Below the pieces are notes generated by a model. That model searched no databases and was not told where the DNA came from. It was given only the letters and a program-made list of their open reading frames with translations. 64,000 bases of DNA, taken from contig CAZHSB010000003.1 in assembly GCA_964534945.1 (NCBI GenBank), forward strand, positions 3,333 to 67,332. The letters run 5' to 3'. Made by a program: the position numbers and the translations under genes. The DNA comes from CAZHFA01 sp964534945. GTDB taxonomy: Bacteria; Bdellovibrionota_C; UBA2361; CAKMMH01. This document shows, in pieces, positions 45,772-55,862 of this stretch; within the stretch, counting starts at the first letter, position 1, and each line of letters begins with the position of its first letter.

Positions 45772-47565
45772 CTACGTATTCTCCTCTAATTTAGACCATC
45801 TATCATACATAGAGTTTATTTCATTCTCTATAATTTCTATTTTTGATGTAACATCTAAAAGTTTTTCATAATTTGAAGTAACGCTTTCATCTTCTAACAA
45901 TTTTTTAAATTCATTTAACGACGATTCTTTTATTTCAATATTTTTTTCTATATTCTCTAATTCTTTTCTCTCAGAAAAGGTTAATTTCTTTTTTTGATCA
46001 TCTTTTACTTTTTTATTAATCTTATCTTTTGTCTTATTTTCTCCTTGGTTCCCCGTTTCTTTCTTAACAAACTTTGCCCATTGGTCATAATCAGCAAAAG
46101 GCAAGACTGCGCCATCTTCCACAAAACCAAAACAAAAATTACAAAGATTATCTATAAGTTTTCTATCATGCGTTACAAGTAAGACTGCCCCCTTAAAATC
46201 TAAAATCGCATCTTCTAACACCTCAATTGTAGCAATATCTAAATCATTTGTCGGCTCATCTAAAATTAATAAATCCGCTTCTTCTACTATAATTCTTGCA
46301 ATAAAAACTCTTGCACGTTCTCCTCCAGAAAGAGAGCCAAGCGGTTTATCTAATTGTGCAGGAGAAAATAAAAATTTTTTTGCCCAAGGAATAATATGAA
46401 CAGCTTGCCCCTTATAAACTACAGAATCACTTTCAGGAGACAACGCTTTGCTTAATGTATAATCTAAAGGAATTTCATCTCTAAGTTGAGAAAAAAGTTT
46501 TATTTTCAAATTCTGAGCATACGTAATTTCTCCCGATAATGGCTTCAACTCTTCCATAATCAACTTTAATAATGTAGTTTTTCCAACACCATTATTTCCT
46601 AAGATTCCGATACAATCCTTTGGTCTAATTAAGCAAGAAAAATTTTTTACAATATTTTTTGATGGGAAAGAAAAGGTAATATCTTTTATTTTTAAAAATT
46701 CTTTTGTTTTTCTATCTGTTCCTTGAATTTCAAAATTAAGCCGTCTTTTATTTAATAGTTGTTCTGTATTTTTTAACTCATCTTGTAAGTTATATGCATT
46801 ATCTACTCTAAACTTCGCTTTTGTCCCTCTTGCTTTTGGCATACGACTAAGCCAATCATTTTCTTTTCTCAAAACAGATTTTATCGCATCTTTTTTATTT
46901 TCTATACTTTGCAAATATAATTCTTTTTGCTCCAAAAATTTTTGATAATTTCCATCTATAATAAAAGTTTTATCCTTATAACAAGAATCAATTTCAATTA
47001 TTTTTTTTGAACAATTTTCCAAAAGCGCCCTATCATGCGTCGTTAGTATCCAAGTAATATTTGGTGACTTTAAATATTTTTCTAAAAACTCTATACCATT
47101 AAAATCTAAGTGATTAGTTGGTTCATCAAGCAAAATAATATCTGGATCACATATCATCGCCCTTAATAATGACAACTTCTTTTTTTGCCCTCCAGAAAGA
47201 TTATCTACTCTTATATCAGATTCAAAGCTATTTTGTGTTAAATATTTTTTTACAAGGTTTTCAGGATCTTTTATTTCAAGATTTTTTCTAGCGGTATCAT
47301 ATAACACTTCAAAAGGTGTTTCCTCTTTAAATGTTGTATTTTGTTCTAGATAAGATACCCTTAAATTCTCTTCCTTTTTAATGGTTCCAGATTCAGGCTC
47401 ATAAATTCCAGCAATAATTTTTAAAAGTGATGATTTCCCTACTCCATTTGGGCCAATAAGAGCAATTTTATCCCCCGTATGTATAGTAAAAGATAAATTA
47501 TTAAATAAGGTCTTTCCTGAAAATTCACAAGATATATTTGAAAGAGCAATTAAGATTTTTTCCAT
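45772..47565 (-). CDS. uup: ABC-F family ATPase (Uup-like)
   Basis: A 597-residue ABC-F protein with two ATPase domains: GPNGVGKSSLLKII with signature NLSGGQKKKLSLL, and GNNGVGKTTLLKLI with SLSGGERARVFIA, joined by a long linker. Both Walker B motifs (LLDEPTNHLD, LILDEPTNDLD) are intact. The C-terminal charged coiled coil (about 525-595) matches Uup-type members that bind nucleic acid. ABC-F proteins act on ribosomes or, for Uup, affect transposon excision and ribosome biogenesis. No transmembrane segment. It is convergent with the T4SS operon; no terminator separates them. Confidence 0.9.
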   Translation of the reverse strand: MEKILIALSNISCEFSGKTLFNNLSFTIHTGDKIALIGPNGVGKSSLLKIIAGIYEPESGTIKKEENLRVSYLEQNTTFKEETPFEVLYDTARKNLEIKDPENLVKKYLTQNSFESDIRVDNLSGGQKKKLSLLRAMICDPDIILLDEPTNHLDFNGIEFLEKYLKSPNITWILTTHDRALLENCSKKIIEIDSCYKDKTFIIDGNYQKFLEQKELYLQSIENKKDAIKSVLRKENDWLSRMPKARGTKAKFRVDNAYNLQDELKNTEQLLNKRRLNFEIQGTDRKTKEFLKIKDITFSFPSKNIVKNFSCLIRPKDCIGILGNNGVGKTTLLKLIMEELKPLSGEITYAQNLKIKLFSQLRDEIPLDYTLSKALSPESDSVVYKGQAVHIIPWAKKFLFSPAQLDKPLGSLSGGERARVFIARIIVEEADLLILDEPTNDLDIATIEVLEDAILDFKGAVLLVTHDRKLIDNLCNFCFGFVEDGAVLPFADYDQWAKFVKKETGNQGENKTKDKINKKVKDDQKKKLTFSERKELENIEKNIEIKESSLNEFKKLLEDESVTSNYEKLLDVTSKIEIIENEINSMYDRWSKLEENT

Positions 47566-47614
47566 TTCTTAATAATACACCAACATATAAAGAAATAAAA
47601 ATATTCTCAAAATA

Positions 47615-47648
47615 AAAAAGCTTCTTAGTTAATAACTAAAAAGCTTTT
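47615..47648 (-). terminator. Hairpin terminator of the 47674 gene
   Basis: A near-perfect 15-bp stem (AAAAGCTTCTTAGTT with AACTAAAAAGCTTTT, one C-A mismatch, loop AAT) followed in the leftward direction by a T-rich tail (TTTTTTATTTT on the minus strand). It sits 26 bases after the stop of the leftward gene at 47674, and before the ABC-F gene starts. Confidence 0.75.
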
Positions 47649-47673
47649 CTTAAATTCATATATTTTTAAAATT

Positions 47674-48153
47674 TTATACTTCTTCTGGGCTATGAGTTCT
47701 TGCCTCTGCCGCTATAGCAAGCACTGCATTACAAGCAAGCTCAATACTTAAAAGATCCCTTGGCCCTAATTTTATTCTACGTCTTTCTTCTTCAGAGCGT
47801 CCTGTAACTAAACGAAGCCAACAAACCTCCTCTCCCGTCAACTTTCCTTGTTGTCCACGAGGCTTATCTCGATAAAGTTTTATTAATATATCTGATTGTT
47901 CTGACTTTTCATCGCCTTGTAAGATTATATTCTCATCTAACGATTCAACTCCATAAAGAAAGGCTCTTGTTGTTGCCCAAAGACCACCAACAGCATCTAA
48001 CGGAATCATTAAATTAAGATAACCTTCCGCATCTTTTTTCTCTTCGCCATCTACCATGGCAACATAACAAAATCTTAGGCCACCAGCTTCGGGAATTAAT
48101 TGAAGACGACCAAAACTTTTTACAATTGAAAATGTGATACCACCTAAATACAT
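47674..48153 (-). CDS. Cytosolic protein of unknown function
   Basis: A 159-residue protein, soluble, with a beta-rich N-terminal half (MYLGGITFSIVKSFGRLQLIPEAGG) and a helical C-terminus containing LGPRDLLSIELACNAVLAIAAEA. The charged KLYRDKPRGQQGKLTGEEVC stretch suggests nucleic-acid or protein contact. I do not recognise the family. It has its own ribosome-binding site (AGAGG) and its own terminator, and is transcribed alone. Less AT-rich than its neighbours, but this is only a by-eye impression. Confidence 0.6.
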   Translation of the reverse strand: MYLGGITFSIVKSFGRLQLIPEAGGLRFCYVAMVDGEEKKDAEGYLNLMIPLDAVGGLWATTRAFLYGVESLDENIILQGDEKSEQSDILIKLYRDKPRGQQGKLTGEEVCWLRLVTGRSEEERRRIKLGPRDLLSIELACNAVLAIAAEARTHSPEEV

Positions 48154-48300
48154 ATTGCTAACCTCTTTAAAAACAAAAAAAATTCTACAAAACCTTACAT
48201 AATTTACTACATTTTTTTTGATGTATCAAGAAAAGAAAAGTTTTCAAAAAATCTTAAAATATTTTTAAAAATTTAAATTTTTAGAAATTATCTATAAAAA

Positions 48301-49851
48301 TCAATTTGTTATGTTTTTAATATTATATTTCTTATGAATCATCGCCAACAGTCTATAATTATTATCTTTTGTTGGCACGTCCAGTATTTGATAATTTTTA
48401 TTATATTTTGAATCTGCTAAAATAGTTTCCTTATACCATTTTAATCTAAGATCGCCTCTTAAATTATTATCCACAAGAAAAATTTCTGTCACATCAGGAT
48501 TATCCTTTAAAAAATATCTTCTACTAACTCTTTTATCATGTCCAGGAGAATGCAATCTTTTAACGGGGATATTCCTTAATTCATTATTAACTAATCCATA
48601 ACAATCAAGCATCGTGAAATCTGTATAAAATCCAACCAATCCAATTCCTCCCATAACAATCGAAGATTTTTTATCTACAATGGGTAAGAGCGTCTCATAA
48701 ATTAATGTTCTTTTATAATTATTATTTTTCATAAAATCATAAGCCTCTCTATCAGAAATAAGGTTCGGAGAATTTAATCTAAAATGAAATTTTGATAAAA
48801 AAGCTCTAGGAATCAAGCTAACATTAAATAAACTTAAAAAAGAAATCGTTAAGAAACAAAAAAAGATTATCAAAAGAGCCTTTCTCTTTGATATACAATT
48901 AATAATGAATGAAAGAGGAATTATTTGTAATATACTAGCAGGTAGTAAAAACCTAAAAAATGGCATAAAATCCCCGCCAACTAATATTGGATAAAAAAAC
49001 AATGCTAAATATAGAATAAAAATTTCATATCTATACTTTACTTTCTTAAAAAACATAATGCCAAAACCTAAAAAAGCAATCACGCTAATAGGTTCAATTA
49101 ATAGATACATTATATTGTAGTCAATTCCTCTTTTAATAACATCAATACTTGTTCCAACTTTCATGTACACAGTATTTGGAAATAAATCTTGATAGTAAAA
49201 TGCCCTTATCGAAAAATAAATAAGATAAACGGCAAGTGTCACTACACATAGATATATTTTCTCTTTTCTCTTTTCCCTTCTTAAGAAAGATATTGCATAA
49301 ATAAAGAGCATAAAGAAAATGCCCTCGAATCTAATAAGGCTTAAAAGTATCCCAACAATAAAAATAATTTTTTTATTTTTAATATCTTTTAATACTAAAA
49401 AATAAAATAGCAAAATCATCAAAAAAGAATATGGCATCGTGGCAAGCCCACTAGTAGACCAAATAATAAATGTTGGAAAAAAGATTAAAGAAACTAACGA
49501 AACAAAAATCTCAAAAAAAGAAAAGTTAAAAACTTTAAATAAAATCTTTTGCATAAGGAAAATTACACAAACTGCTAAAAGAGATGATAAAAAAGGCAAG
49601 AATATTTCAAGTGGAAGATGAAAATAATAAAATACAGCACCAATTATAACCCATAGAAAATTAGAATACCCCTCTATTGGGGCCATATTTTCATTATAAA
49701 TTAACCCCAATCCATTTACTAAGTTTCTTGAATATCTAAAAGATATGAAAGCATCATCACAGACAAAATAAAAAGTATAAGACAAGAAACAAGATATTAT
49801 CATTAATGGTAAAATATAATATTTAAAATCACTTTTTCTTTTCGATTCCAT
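48301..49851 (-). CDS. Multispanning membrane glycosyltransferase-like protein
   Basis: A 516-residue protein (start taken at the ATG at 49849-49851, MESKRKSDFKYYIL, with AAAGGAAAA upstream; a longer frame overlaps thyX). It has about ten to twelve spans and, in the first loop, DDAFISFRYSRNLVNGLGLIYN, the acidic DD motif of the ArnT/PMT-like GT-C superfamily, followed by EGYSNFLWV. The C-terminal soluble part has MGGIGLVGFYTDFTMLDCYGL. This is the type of membrane transferase that moves a sugar from a polyprenyl phosphate. The acceptor is unknown. It follows thyX by four bases. Confidence 0.75.
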   Translation of the reverse strand: MESKRKSDFKYYILPLMIISCFLSYTFYFVCDDAFISFRYSRNLVNGLGLIYNENMAPIEGYSNFLWVIIGAVFYYFHLPLEIFLPFLSSLLAVCVIFLMQKILFKVFNFSFFEIFVSLVSLIFFPTFIIWSTSGLATMPYSFLMILLFYFLVLKDIKNKKIIFIVGILLSLIRFEGIFFMLFIYAISFLRREKRKEKIYLCVVTLAVYLIYFSIRAFYYQDLFPNTVYMKVGTSIDVIKRGIDYNIMYLLIEPISVIAFLGFGIMFFKKVKYRYEIFILYLALFFYPILVGGDFMPFFRFLLPASILQIIPLSFIINCISKRKALLIIFFCFLTISFLSLFNVSLIPRAFLSKFHFRLNSPNLISDREAYDFMKNNNYKRTLIYETLLPIVDKKSSIVMGGIGLVGFYTDFTMLDCYGLVNNELRNIPVKRLHSPGHDKRVSRRYFLKDNPDVTEIFLVDNNLRGDLRLKWYKETILADSKYNKNYQILDVPTKDNNYRLLAMIHKKYNIKNITN

Positions 49852-49855
49852 ATTA

Positions 49856-50989
49856 TCAAATTTTCCTTTCAAGTGCTTTTTTAGGACCAAATGGACAAGG
49901 AGATGCACATTTTATATTAGGAAATGTACATTTTGGGCCATTTGCATACGGCAATAATTCATCATAAATTTCAGGGAAATTTCTTTTTGTCTCAGTTAAA
50001 TATTTTAATAATATTTCTCTACTTTTATTCATTATTTCAAGCTGTGCATGTCCACAAATTCTTTCAGTGATTTTTGAGATAAAATCAAAATATGTCCCAG
50101 ATTCATAAACATTGATAAAAGTTCCTTGTGGTATATTTCCTTTTAATTTGCACATATCATTTTTCCAGTCATCTATTAAACCTTGCGATTCCAAAATTGG
50201 TGGAATAAAGAATTTAAAATTATCCATTAAGGACATAGAATAATTTATGGTTCGATGTCTATGCGCTTGAGCTAAATATGAAAAAGATGCTTCATATTTT
50301 GTATAATATACAAAAGAAAAAATTTCTCTTGATTCTCTTTTGTTAAAAAATCTCAAAAATCTTTTTTTAGATTTTGGATCTAATCTTTTTTCTCTAAGAT
50401 CTTCTAACTGAACATTAAAATCTGTCATAAAAGACAAAATATTTTTAGTAAAAAAATCTGTATTCTCCTTATTTTTTTCTATAAAATCATCAAATAAGCA
50501 CATTAAATAATTTATTTGCCTAAAAGATGTTGTATATAACATTTTTGTTGGTGTGAATATTGAAGTTAAATTTCTTGCGTTCTCCATCGCTAATTTTTTA
50601 ACTTTATCCTCTTGAATAAATGAATATTTATCAAAGATTAGTTTTTCAAATATCCCCACCCATTTCTCATATAACGTAGCTTCTTCCCCCTCAAGAATCA
50701 TTTTTGTATATCTTGCTGACTTTTCAGATGTTACATACGGAGGTTCATTATTTAAGATCATGGCTCCAATTTTAGGAATATCAGAAATATAAAAAGTAAG
50801 TGCCACATGCTCAAAAGGACTATGATGACCACTATTTAAAAGTTGTTCAATTAGTGTTTTAGAATCTTCTTGATATAATTTATCAAAATCATATTTTGAA
50901 TAGCATACCCTTGCGGCAGCTCTTGAAAAATTACATGCCTCGTCTTTGGAAGTAATATTTGATGTTGATGATTTTAGTTCAATTTTCAT
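49856..50989 (-). CDS. thyX: ThyX-like flavin-dependent thymidylate synthase
   Basis: A 377-residue protein, longer than the usual 220-260 of classical ThyX. It has the ThyX-type N-terminal SGHHSPFEHVALTFYISDIP, and the flavin/dUMP signature in YLAQAHRHRTINYSMSLMD, where RHRT is conserved but the trailing residues of RHRX7S are shifted. A Cys-rich C-terminus (GPKCTFPNIKCASPCPFGPKK) is unusual. ThyX makes dTMP from dUMP using methylenetetrahydrofolate and FADH2. The length and altered tail place it in a divergent long subfamily. AGGAG-like ribosome site five bases before the ATG. Confidence 0.8.
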   Translation of the reverse strand: MKIELKSSTSNITSKDEACNFSRAAARVCYSKYDFDKLYQEDSKTLIEQLLNSGHHSPFEHVALTFYISDIPKIGAMILNNEPPYVTSEKSARYTKMILEGEEATLYEKWVGIFEKLIFDKYSFIQEDKVKKLAMENARNLTSIFTPTKMLYTTSFRQINYLMCLFDDFIEKNKENTDFFTKNILSFMTDFNVQLEDLREKRLDPKSKKRFLRFFNKRESREIFSFVYYTKYEASFSYLAQAHRHRTINYSMSLMDNFKFFIPPILESQGLIDDWKNDMCKLKGNIPQGTFINVYESGTYFDFISKITERICGHAQLEIMNKSREILLKYLTETKRNFPEIYDELLPYANGPKCTFPNIKCASPCPFGPKKALERKI

Positions 50990-51177
50990 AAAAAGCTCCT
51001 AAGAAAACTAAGAAAAGCGATGAATGTATTATTTTTTTCTTAATCTTATTAAGGATAGATTAACTAATATCATTTATTTATACAATGAATTATAAATTTT
51101 TTATATATTCCAATTTTCATTTTAATGATAAAATTTAAAAAGTTTATTTTAATTTGTTTTTTTATTCTAAAGTTATT

Positions 51178-52185
51178 ATGAAAAAAATATCTATCTTTTT
51201 GATTTGTTTTACCTTGTTTTCTTGCGTCATGTCTAAAGATCCTGCATACGATAGCCTTATTTCCAGATTAAGGACCAGAGGAATTGTCACTTTAAGCCAT
51301 GACAACCCATATATAGCAAGTAATTTATTGATTGCAAAAGAAATTAGCTCTAGCAAAGAACTTGAAGGATTTATACAACATAAAGGCATTCCTAACCTAA
51401 TAGAAGTAAATAAAGAGTTATTAAAAACGTTAAAATATAAATTCTTTTATCCACAAGAACGAATTTACTACAGTTTAGAGTTAACAAATAATATGTGGAT
51501 AATAAATGGCCCCACGCAAATAACAGAAGAACAAAATAAACAAATTTTTTATTTAACAGGCGGGAAGCTTTTTGTACCAAAAGTTCTTTCAAGTGATGAA
51601 TTATCAAGCATCTACCCATCTTCTAACAAAGAAATGACCCAATATCCTAATTCTAATTCCAATAATATAGACAATGATTTTTTTAATCCAAATGTTGAGA
51701 ATAATCCCGTAATAAAAGATACGCCTAGCGTTTCAAAAGAAAAAGGAAATATAAAAAATGAAAAGATGGAAAATAACGTTCAAAAAAGTTCTAAACCCAT
51801 CCCCCCTACAACCTCTTTTGCTAGCAACCCAGATCTTTCATTAGATAAAATTATCAATTCAACAAGTACATATACTGCAGAATTAAATTACCGAGGAGAT
51901 TTAATTCACTATGTAGCATATCAAGGAGAAACTTTATCATTAATTTCTAGATGGTATACAAAGGAAGTAAACAATTCAGAAAAGATAGCAAGAATAAACA
52001 GTGTCCAAAATGGAGATAAACTAGAAATTGGAGATAAAATAATCATTCCTGCGTATCTTTTAAAAAATAAAAATAAATTAACTCAAGATGCATTGAAACA
52101 AATGATTAATATTTATGGTGGCGCAAAAAATAATGGCAATGTCCAGAAAATGCAAAATCAAAATGATGAATTAGAATATTTTTAA
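51178..52185 (+). CDS. LysM-domain lipoprotein
   Basis: A 335-residue lipoprotein with lipobox LFSCVMS (C at about 17). The start is the ATG at 51178; the upstream TTG-containing frame would put charged residues before the signal. The middle region is Asn/Ser/Lys-rich and low in order (about 160-225). The C-terminal LysM (about 247-297: LIHYVAYQGETLSLISRWY, VQNGDKLEIGDKIIIPAYL) binds glycan. It probably tethers the outer membrane to peptidoglycan. It ends four bases into a convergent gene. Confidence 0.83.
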   Translation: MKKISIFLICFTLFSCVMSKDPAYDSLISRLRTRGIVTLSHDNPYIASNLLIAKEISSSKELEGFIQHKGIPNLIEVNKELLKTLKYKFFYPQERIYYSLELTNNMWIINGPTQITEEQNKQIFYLTGGKLFVPKVLSSDELSSIYPSSNKEMTQYPNSNSNNIDNDFFNPNVENNPVIKDTPSVSKEKGNIKNEKMENNVQKSSKPIPPTTSFASNPDLSLDKIINSTSTYTAELNYRGDLIHYVAYQGETLSLISRWYTKEVNNSEKIARINSVQNGDKLEIGDKIIIPAYLLKNKNKLTQDALKQMINIYGGAKNNGNVQKMQNQNDELEYF

Positions 52186-54491
52186 TATCCCGTACCTATT
52201 ATAACATTTATTTCTTGAGATTCTTTTGGAGTGTTTTCGAGTTTATTTTTTATTCTTTTAGAAATTAAATGATATTTCTCATAGAAATTTTTGTTATTTA
52301 ATGCTTTGTATGTTTCTGCAATATTTTCATAAGCATTAGAATTTTTATTTTCTTTAAGAGCTAATTTATAAATCTTTAATGCTTTTTTATATGATTTTTC
52401 ATCTTCATATATTTTTGCAAGAATATTTAATGTATCTATATTATATTTTTTATCTGTAATATCTTTTTTTATCATGCTTTTAATTTTATCTTTTTTATTT
52501 TCTTTTAATAAAATTTGATAATACGTTTCTTTGTATCCTGGATTAAACTCACTACTTTTTAATGATTTCTTAATAAACTTCTTACTGTTTTTAAGATCAT
52601 TTTTAGCGAGATAGCATCTAGCAATCATTGAGTAAGAATTAGGGTTTGACGGACTTAATAAAGCAAATTTCTTTAATATTGGGATAGCCTGATCGCATCT
52701 TTTATCTTTAAAATAGTCATATCCTTTAAAAAAGATGGCTCTTTGATTGTCAGGGAATAATTTATATATTGTACTTATCGTCGCCTTTTCAAGTTTTGCA
52801 TAATTTGCAACCCTTAAATAACTAATGTATAGCTCTAAATTGTCTTTATCCATCTTCATCGCATCTGACAAATAATCATTTGCAATTTCTAAAGGATGTT
52901 TTCCATATTTTTGCAAGATATAATCTCTTGCAAATTTATTTTCTATAAGGCCTGTTAAAATGATAGATTTTAATTTTTTCACATCTACTCTTTCTTCAGG
53001 AAGTAAAAAGACTTTATCAATATATTCTTTTAATATTTTTTTTTGAGCATTATTTTTATATGAAATTGTAGATGAAAAAATATCAAAAGCTTGTATTTCT
53101 AATATATCATTATCAAGTGCTTTTTTTGCATTATCAATAATTTTTTCTTTGTATTTTTCTTTATCTTTCTCATCAACAGCTTTTTTCTGATAACTTTTTG
53201 CAAGCAATCTATAAACTGTAGCATTTTGATAATTATTTTCTCCTATATATTCATATAAAGAAATATCATTCCTCCATGCATATATATATGGCAAACCATA
53301 ATAAAGATTTACTATTAAAAAACATATTGCAGTAAAAATCTGTAATCTTTTATTTAAAACAAAGATTAAAAGAATAATTCCGTATTTTGCTACATAGCAC
53401 CATCTATCTGCCATAGCTTGAATTCCAACTTGTGAAAGCTGAAGATATGGAAAAATATTTACAAAGAAAAATAGTATTGAGAAAACATATAATGATTTTT
53501 TATCTTTTATTTTCATTAAAAGATAAAGTCCTACTCCCATTATAATTAATAAAATGATTGCATTTGTAATATTTATATTACTATAGGGATGTGTATAAAT
53601 AAGTGATAGATCATTAGGAAAAAAGATTCTTCTAATGTATTTTATCGCATAATCAGATGCATTTATAATACGCTCGAAAAAACTTAAATCTCTATAATTA
53701 TAAATTGCCCCCCAATTTTTATGTGCATTGTATGAAAATGGAATCAAAAAAATAAACACTATAAAAAATAGTAATTTATTATATATTAAAGAAAAAATAT
53801 TTTTAATTTTTATTTTTTGATTGTTTTTAGCTATAAAAAAATAATCAATTAAAAAAAGACTAAAAACTGAAAACGCAACCGTAGATTTTACCATCGATCC
53901 AAAGATCATTGTTAAAAAAGATAAAATAAAAAATGATTTTTTATTTTCTTTTTTAAAATCAATATAAAATAAAAGTGTTAAGAAAAAGAAAAATCCGCTT
54001 AAGATATCTTTCCTAGATGATATCCATAAAACAGGCTCTATATTTAACGCAGAAACGGAAAATAATATTGTTGCAAGAAAACTTTTTAATTTATTCTCTA
54101 ATAATTTTTTAGAAATAAAAAAGACAAGGCAACATGTTAATGTATGAAGTAGCAAATTATGAAGATGAAACAATAATGCTTCCCCACTACCTAGCTTATA
54201 ATCAACCATATAAGAGAGCCAAAGAAGTGGAGACCAATGTCCAAAATAAGCAGTTGTAAATGCCCATTTGATATTTTCAAGATTAACATCTTGAATTGCT
54301 AAATTATTTATGACATATATTGAATCATCTAGACTTAAAAAGTTATTAGTTATGCCGTTTATATATAAACAAACATTAATTACAATAATTAAAAATAAAA
54401 ATGAACAATTGTTATAAGAATACTTTTTAAAAAATCTCATCAATGCATTAGATGCAATAACTAAAAAATAAGTTTTTTTATTTAGCAACAC
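52182..54491 (-). CDS. Multispanning membrane protein with C-terminal TPR repeats
   Basis: A 769-residue protein with about ten spans in the first 400 residues, then TPR-like helical repeats (about 415-760; for example NPNSYSMIARCYLAKNDLKNS, KSYKKALKIYKLALKEN). The first periplasmic loop has LSLDDSIYVINNLAIQDVN, with the DD of GT-C transferases, and GHWSPLLWLSYMVDYKLG. This plan matches the TMTC/PMT-like O-mannosyltransferases. Start ambiguous: GTG at 54491, or an ATG at 54440; neither has a good ribosome-binding site. It is likely a protein glycosyltransferase; substrate unknown. Confidence 0.72.
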   Translation of the reverse strand: MLLNKKTYFLVIASNALMRFFKKYSYNNCSFLFLIIVINVCLYINGITNNFLSLDDSIYVINNLAIQDVNLENIKWAFTTAYFGHWSPLLWLSYMVDYKLGSGEALLFHLHNLLLHTLTCCLVFFISKKLLENKLKSFLATILFSVSALNIEPVLWISSRKDILSGFFFFLTLLFYIDFKKENKKSFFILSFLTMIFGSMVKSTVAFSVFSLFLIDYFFIAKNNQKIKIKNIFSLIYNKLLFFIVFIFLIPFSYNAHKNWGAIYNYRDLSFFERIINASDYAIKYIRRIFFPNDLSLIYTHPYSNINITNAIILLIIMGVGLYLLMKIKDKKSLYVFSILFFFVNIFPYLQLSQVGIQAMADRWCYVAKYGIILLIFVLNKRLQIFTAICFLIVNLYYGLPYIYAWRNDISLYEYIGENNYQNATVYRLLAKSYQKKAVDEKDKEKYKEKIIDNAKKALDNDILEIQAFDIFSSTISYKNNAQKKILKEYIDKVFLLPEERVDVKKLKSIILTGLIENKFARDYILQKYGKHPLEIANDYLSDAMKMDKDNLELYISYLRVANYAKLEKATISTIYKLFPDNQRAIFFKGYDYFKDKRCDQAIPILKKFALLSPSNPNSYSMIARCYLAKNDLKNSKKFIKKSLKSSEFNPGYKETYYQILLKENKKDKIKSMIKKDITDKKYNIDTLNILAKIYEDEKSYKKALKIYKLALKENKNSNAYENIAETYKALNNKNFYEKYHLISKRIKNKLENTPKESQEINVIIGTGY

Positions 54492-54829
54492 ATTAATTTT
54501 ATTGATTTTTTTTAACTTTATTTAAAATCTAAAGAACAACCCTTTTAGTAATTTTGCGTAAAATTTTTATCATGCTGACATCTTCACCTTGTGGTAGATG
54601 AAGAATTTGTAGAGTCCAAAAATGCTATTGAAATCTTCTAGTCAATTAATCAAAAAACCTAAAATTATTGTCAGATCTTAAAATAATTCTTTGTTAAGAA
54701 AAAAAAATGTATATACTACCACTCAAGCTTTATTAGGTTCTTGAATAAAGTTTTCAGCAAACAAATTGAATCTCGATGTTAATATTAGCATCAAACTTTA
54801 AAACTATAATTCATAAAAGGAAACTTTTT
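54492..54829. promoter_or_regulatory. Divergent intergenic region upstream of the 54830 gene
   Basis: 338 bases between divergent genes. CTTTATT (54728-54734) and AATAAAG (54744-54750) form a 7-bp stem followed by TTTT, looking like a weak attenuator or leader hairpin about 80 bases before the start of the next gene. No clear sigma-70 pair was found. Confidence 0.35.
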
Positions 54830-55090
54830 ATGACAACAGCTACTGAGATTATATTAACTAATCTCGTAAATAATAGAGAAAAAAAAGAAGAATTAATCCA
54901 AATTTTAGACTTTTGTGATTCAGAAGAGTCTAAAATGGCTGCTATTAAATTTTTCTGCGAAAAAAACTTTTCCAGAAATTTAAGTGGCATGCTAGAAAAA
55001 AGCGTAGTGGAAAACGTATTAAAATCTGTTTCATGGAAAGAGGTTTTAACAGAATTAATTTCCATCTACGATAATAGTGCTAACGATTAA
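54830..55090 (+). CDS. Small acidic cytosolic protein of unknown function
   Basis: An 86-residue protein (ATG at 54830 with AAAGGAAA upstream; an upstream in-frame ATG at 54776 lacks one). It is predicted almost all helical: ATEIILTNLVNNREKKEEL, then MAAIKFFCEKNFSRN. No signal peptide, no family recognised. It is monocistronic and preceded by a small hairpin. It might be a regulator or adaptor, but the sequence gives no evidence for either. Confidence 0.6.
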   Translation: MTTATEIILTNLVNNREKKEELIQILDFCDSEESKMAAIKFFCEKNFSRNLSGMLEKSVVENVLKSVSWKEVLTELISIYDNSAND

Positions 55091-55181
55091 TTCGTTCAGT
55101 AAGATCTTTTAAGTTCCTTAAATAATAGGGAACCGTCCTCTTGTCGCCTCTTTTTTCCACATCATAAGTTATTCTCAAAAA

Positions 55182-55862
55182 TTATTTTCTTTTTATTTTT
55201 GCATTTATTTTTTTTATTTCAGAAATTTTATTTTGATAAGAATTATCGACTAATCCATTCTTTAGTAATCTTGCAAACTCATAATCTTGTAAATTAATAC
55301 TTAGTAATTTTATTCCATATTCTTTCAATATCTTTAATATCGAATATGAAGCAATCCTCATGGCTTCTTGCCTTCTTACATTATTAAGAAAATTATCTGA
55401 CGTAAGCGTACCTAAAGACATATCTATATTTGATATTAAAATATTTTTAACTAAATCATTTATTTTCTGATCATTGTTTACCACATTCTTTACTATTTTT
55501 ATAAGGTTTTCATTTCCCTTTAAAATTTGATATTCAGCTATTATCTTCACTAATACTAAATTCCCATCAGATAATCTAATTTCAATATGATTATCTTTCC
55601 TTGAGATCTCATCACCTAGTCTATCTAATCTTATTGCCCTTACTCTAGTATCAAATCTATATATTCTCTCCCACGGAAAAACAAAAAACTGTTGCCCCTC
55701 ATTTATCACCTTATAAGCCATCTCTTCGCCAAAAAAAGATGGTATCATTCTAAATTTTACAACATGTTCAGTTGTCTTTGTCTCATTAAGAAACTTATCA
55801 CACCCTAGAAAAAGAAAAGTTGATAATAATAAAATATTTTTTATGATATTTTTTTTCTTCAC
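55182..55862 (-). CDS. SPFH/band-7-like lipoprotein (HflC-like)
   Basis: A 226-residue protein with lipobox LSTFLFLGCDK (C at about 21). The rest has the SPFH core (EGQQFFVFPWERIYRFDTRVRAI, LSDGNLVLVKIIAEYQI), with the long helix at the end (about 160-225) that assembles such proteins into rings. HflC itself is a bitopic membrane protein, not a lipoprotein. The first four bases overlap the upstream SPFH gene, so the pair resembles hflK-hflC in order and size. It may form a complex with that partner. Confidence 0.7.
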   Translation of the reverse strand: MKKKNIIKNILLLSTFLFLGCDKFLNETKTTEHVVKFRMIPSFFGEEMAYKVINEGQQFFVFPWERIYRFDTRVRAIRLDRLGDEISRKDNHIEIRLSDGNLVLVKIIAEYQILKGNENLIKIVKNVVNNDQKINDLVKNILISNIDMSLGTLTSDNFLNNVRRQEAMRIASYSILKILKEYGIKLLSINLQDYEFARLLKNGLVDNSYQNKISEIKKINAKIKRK

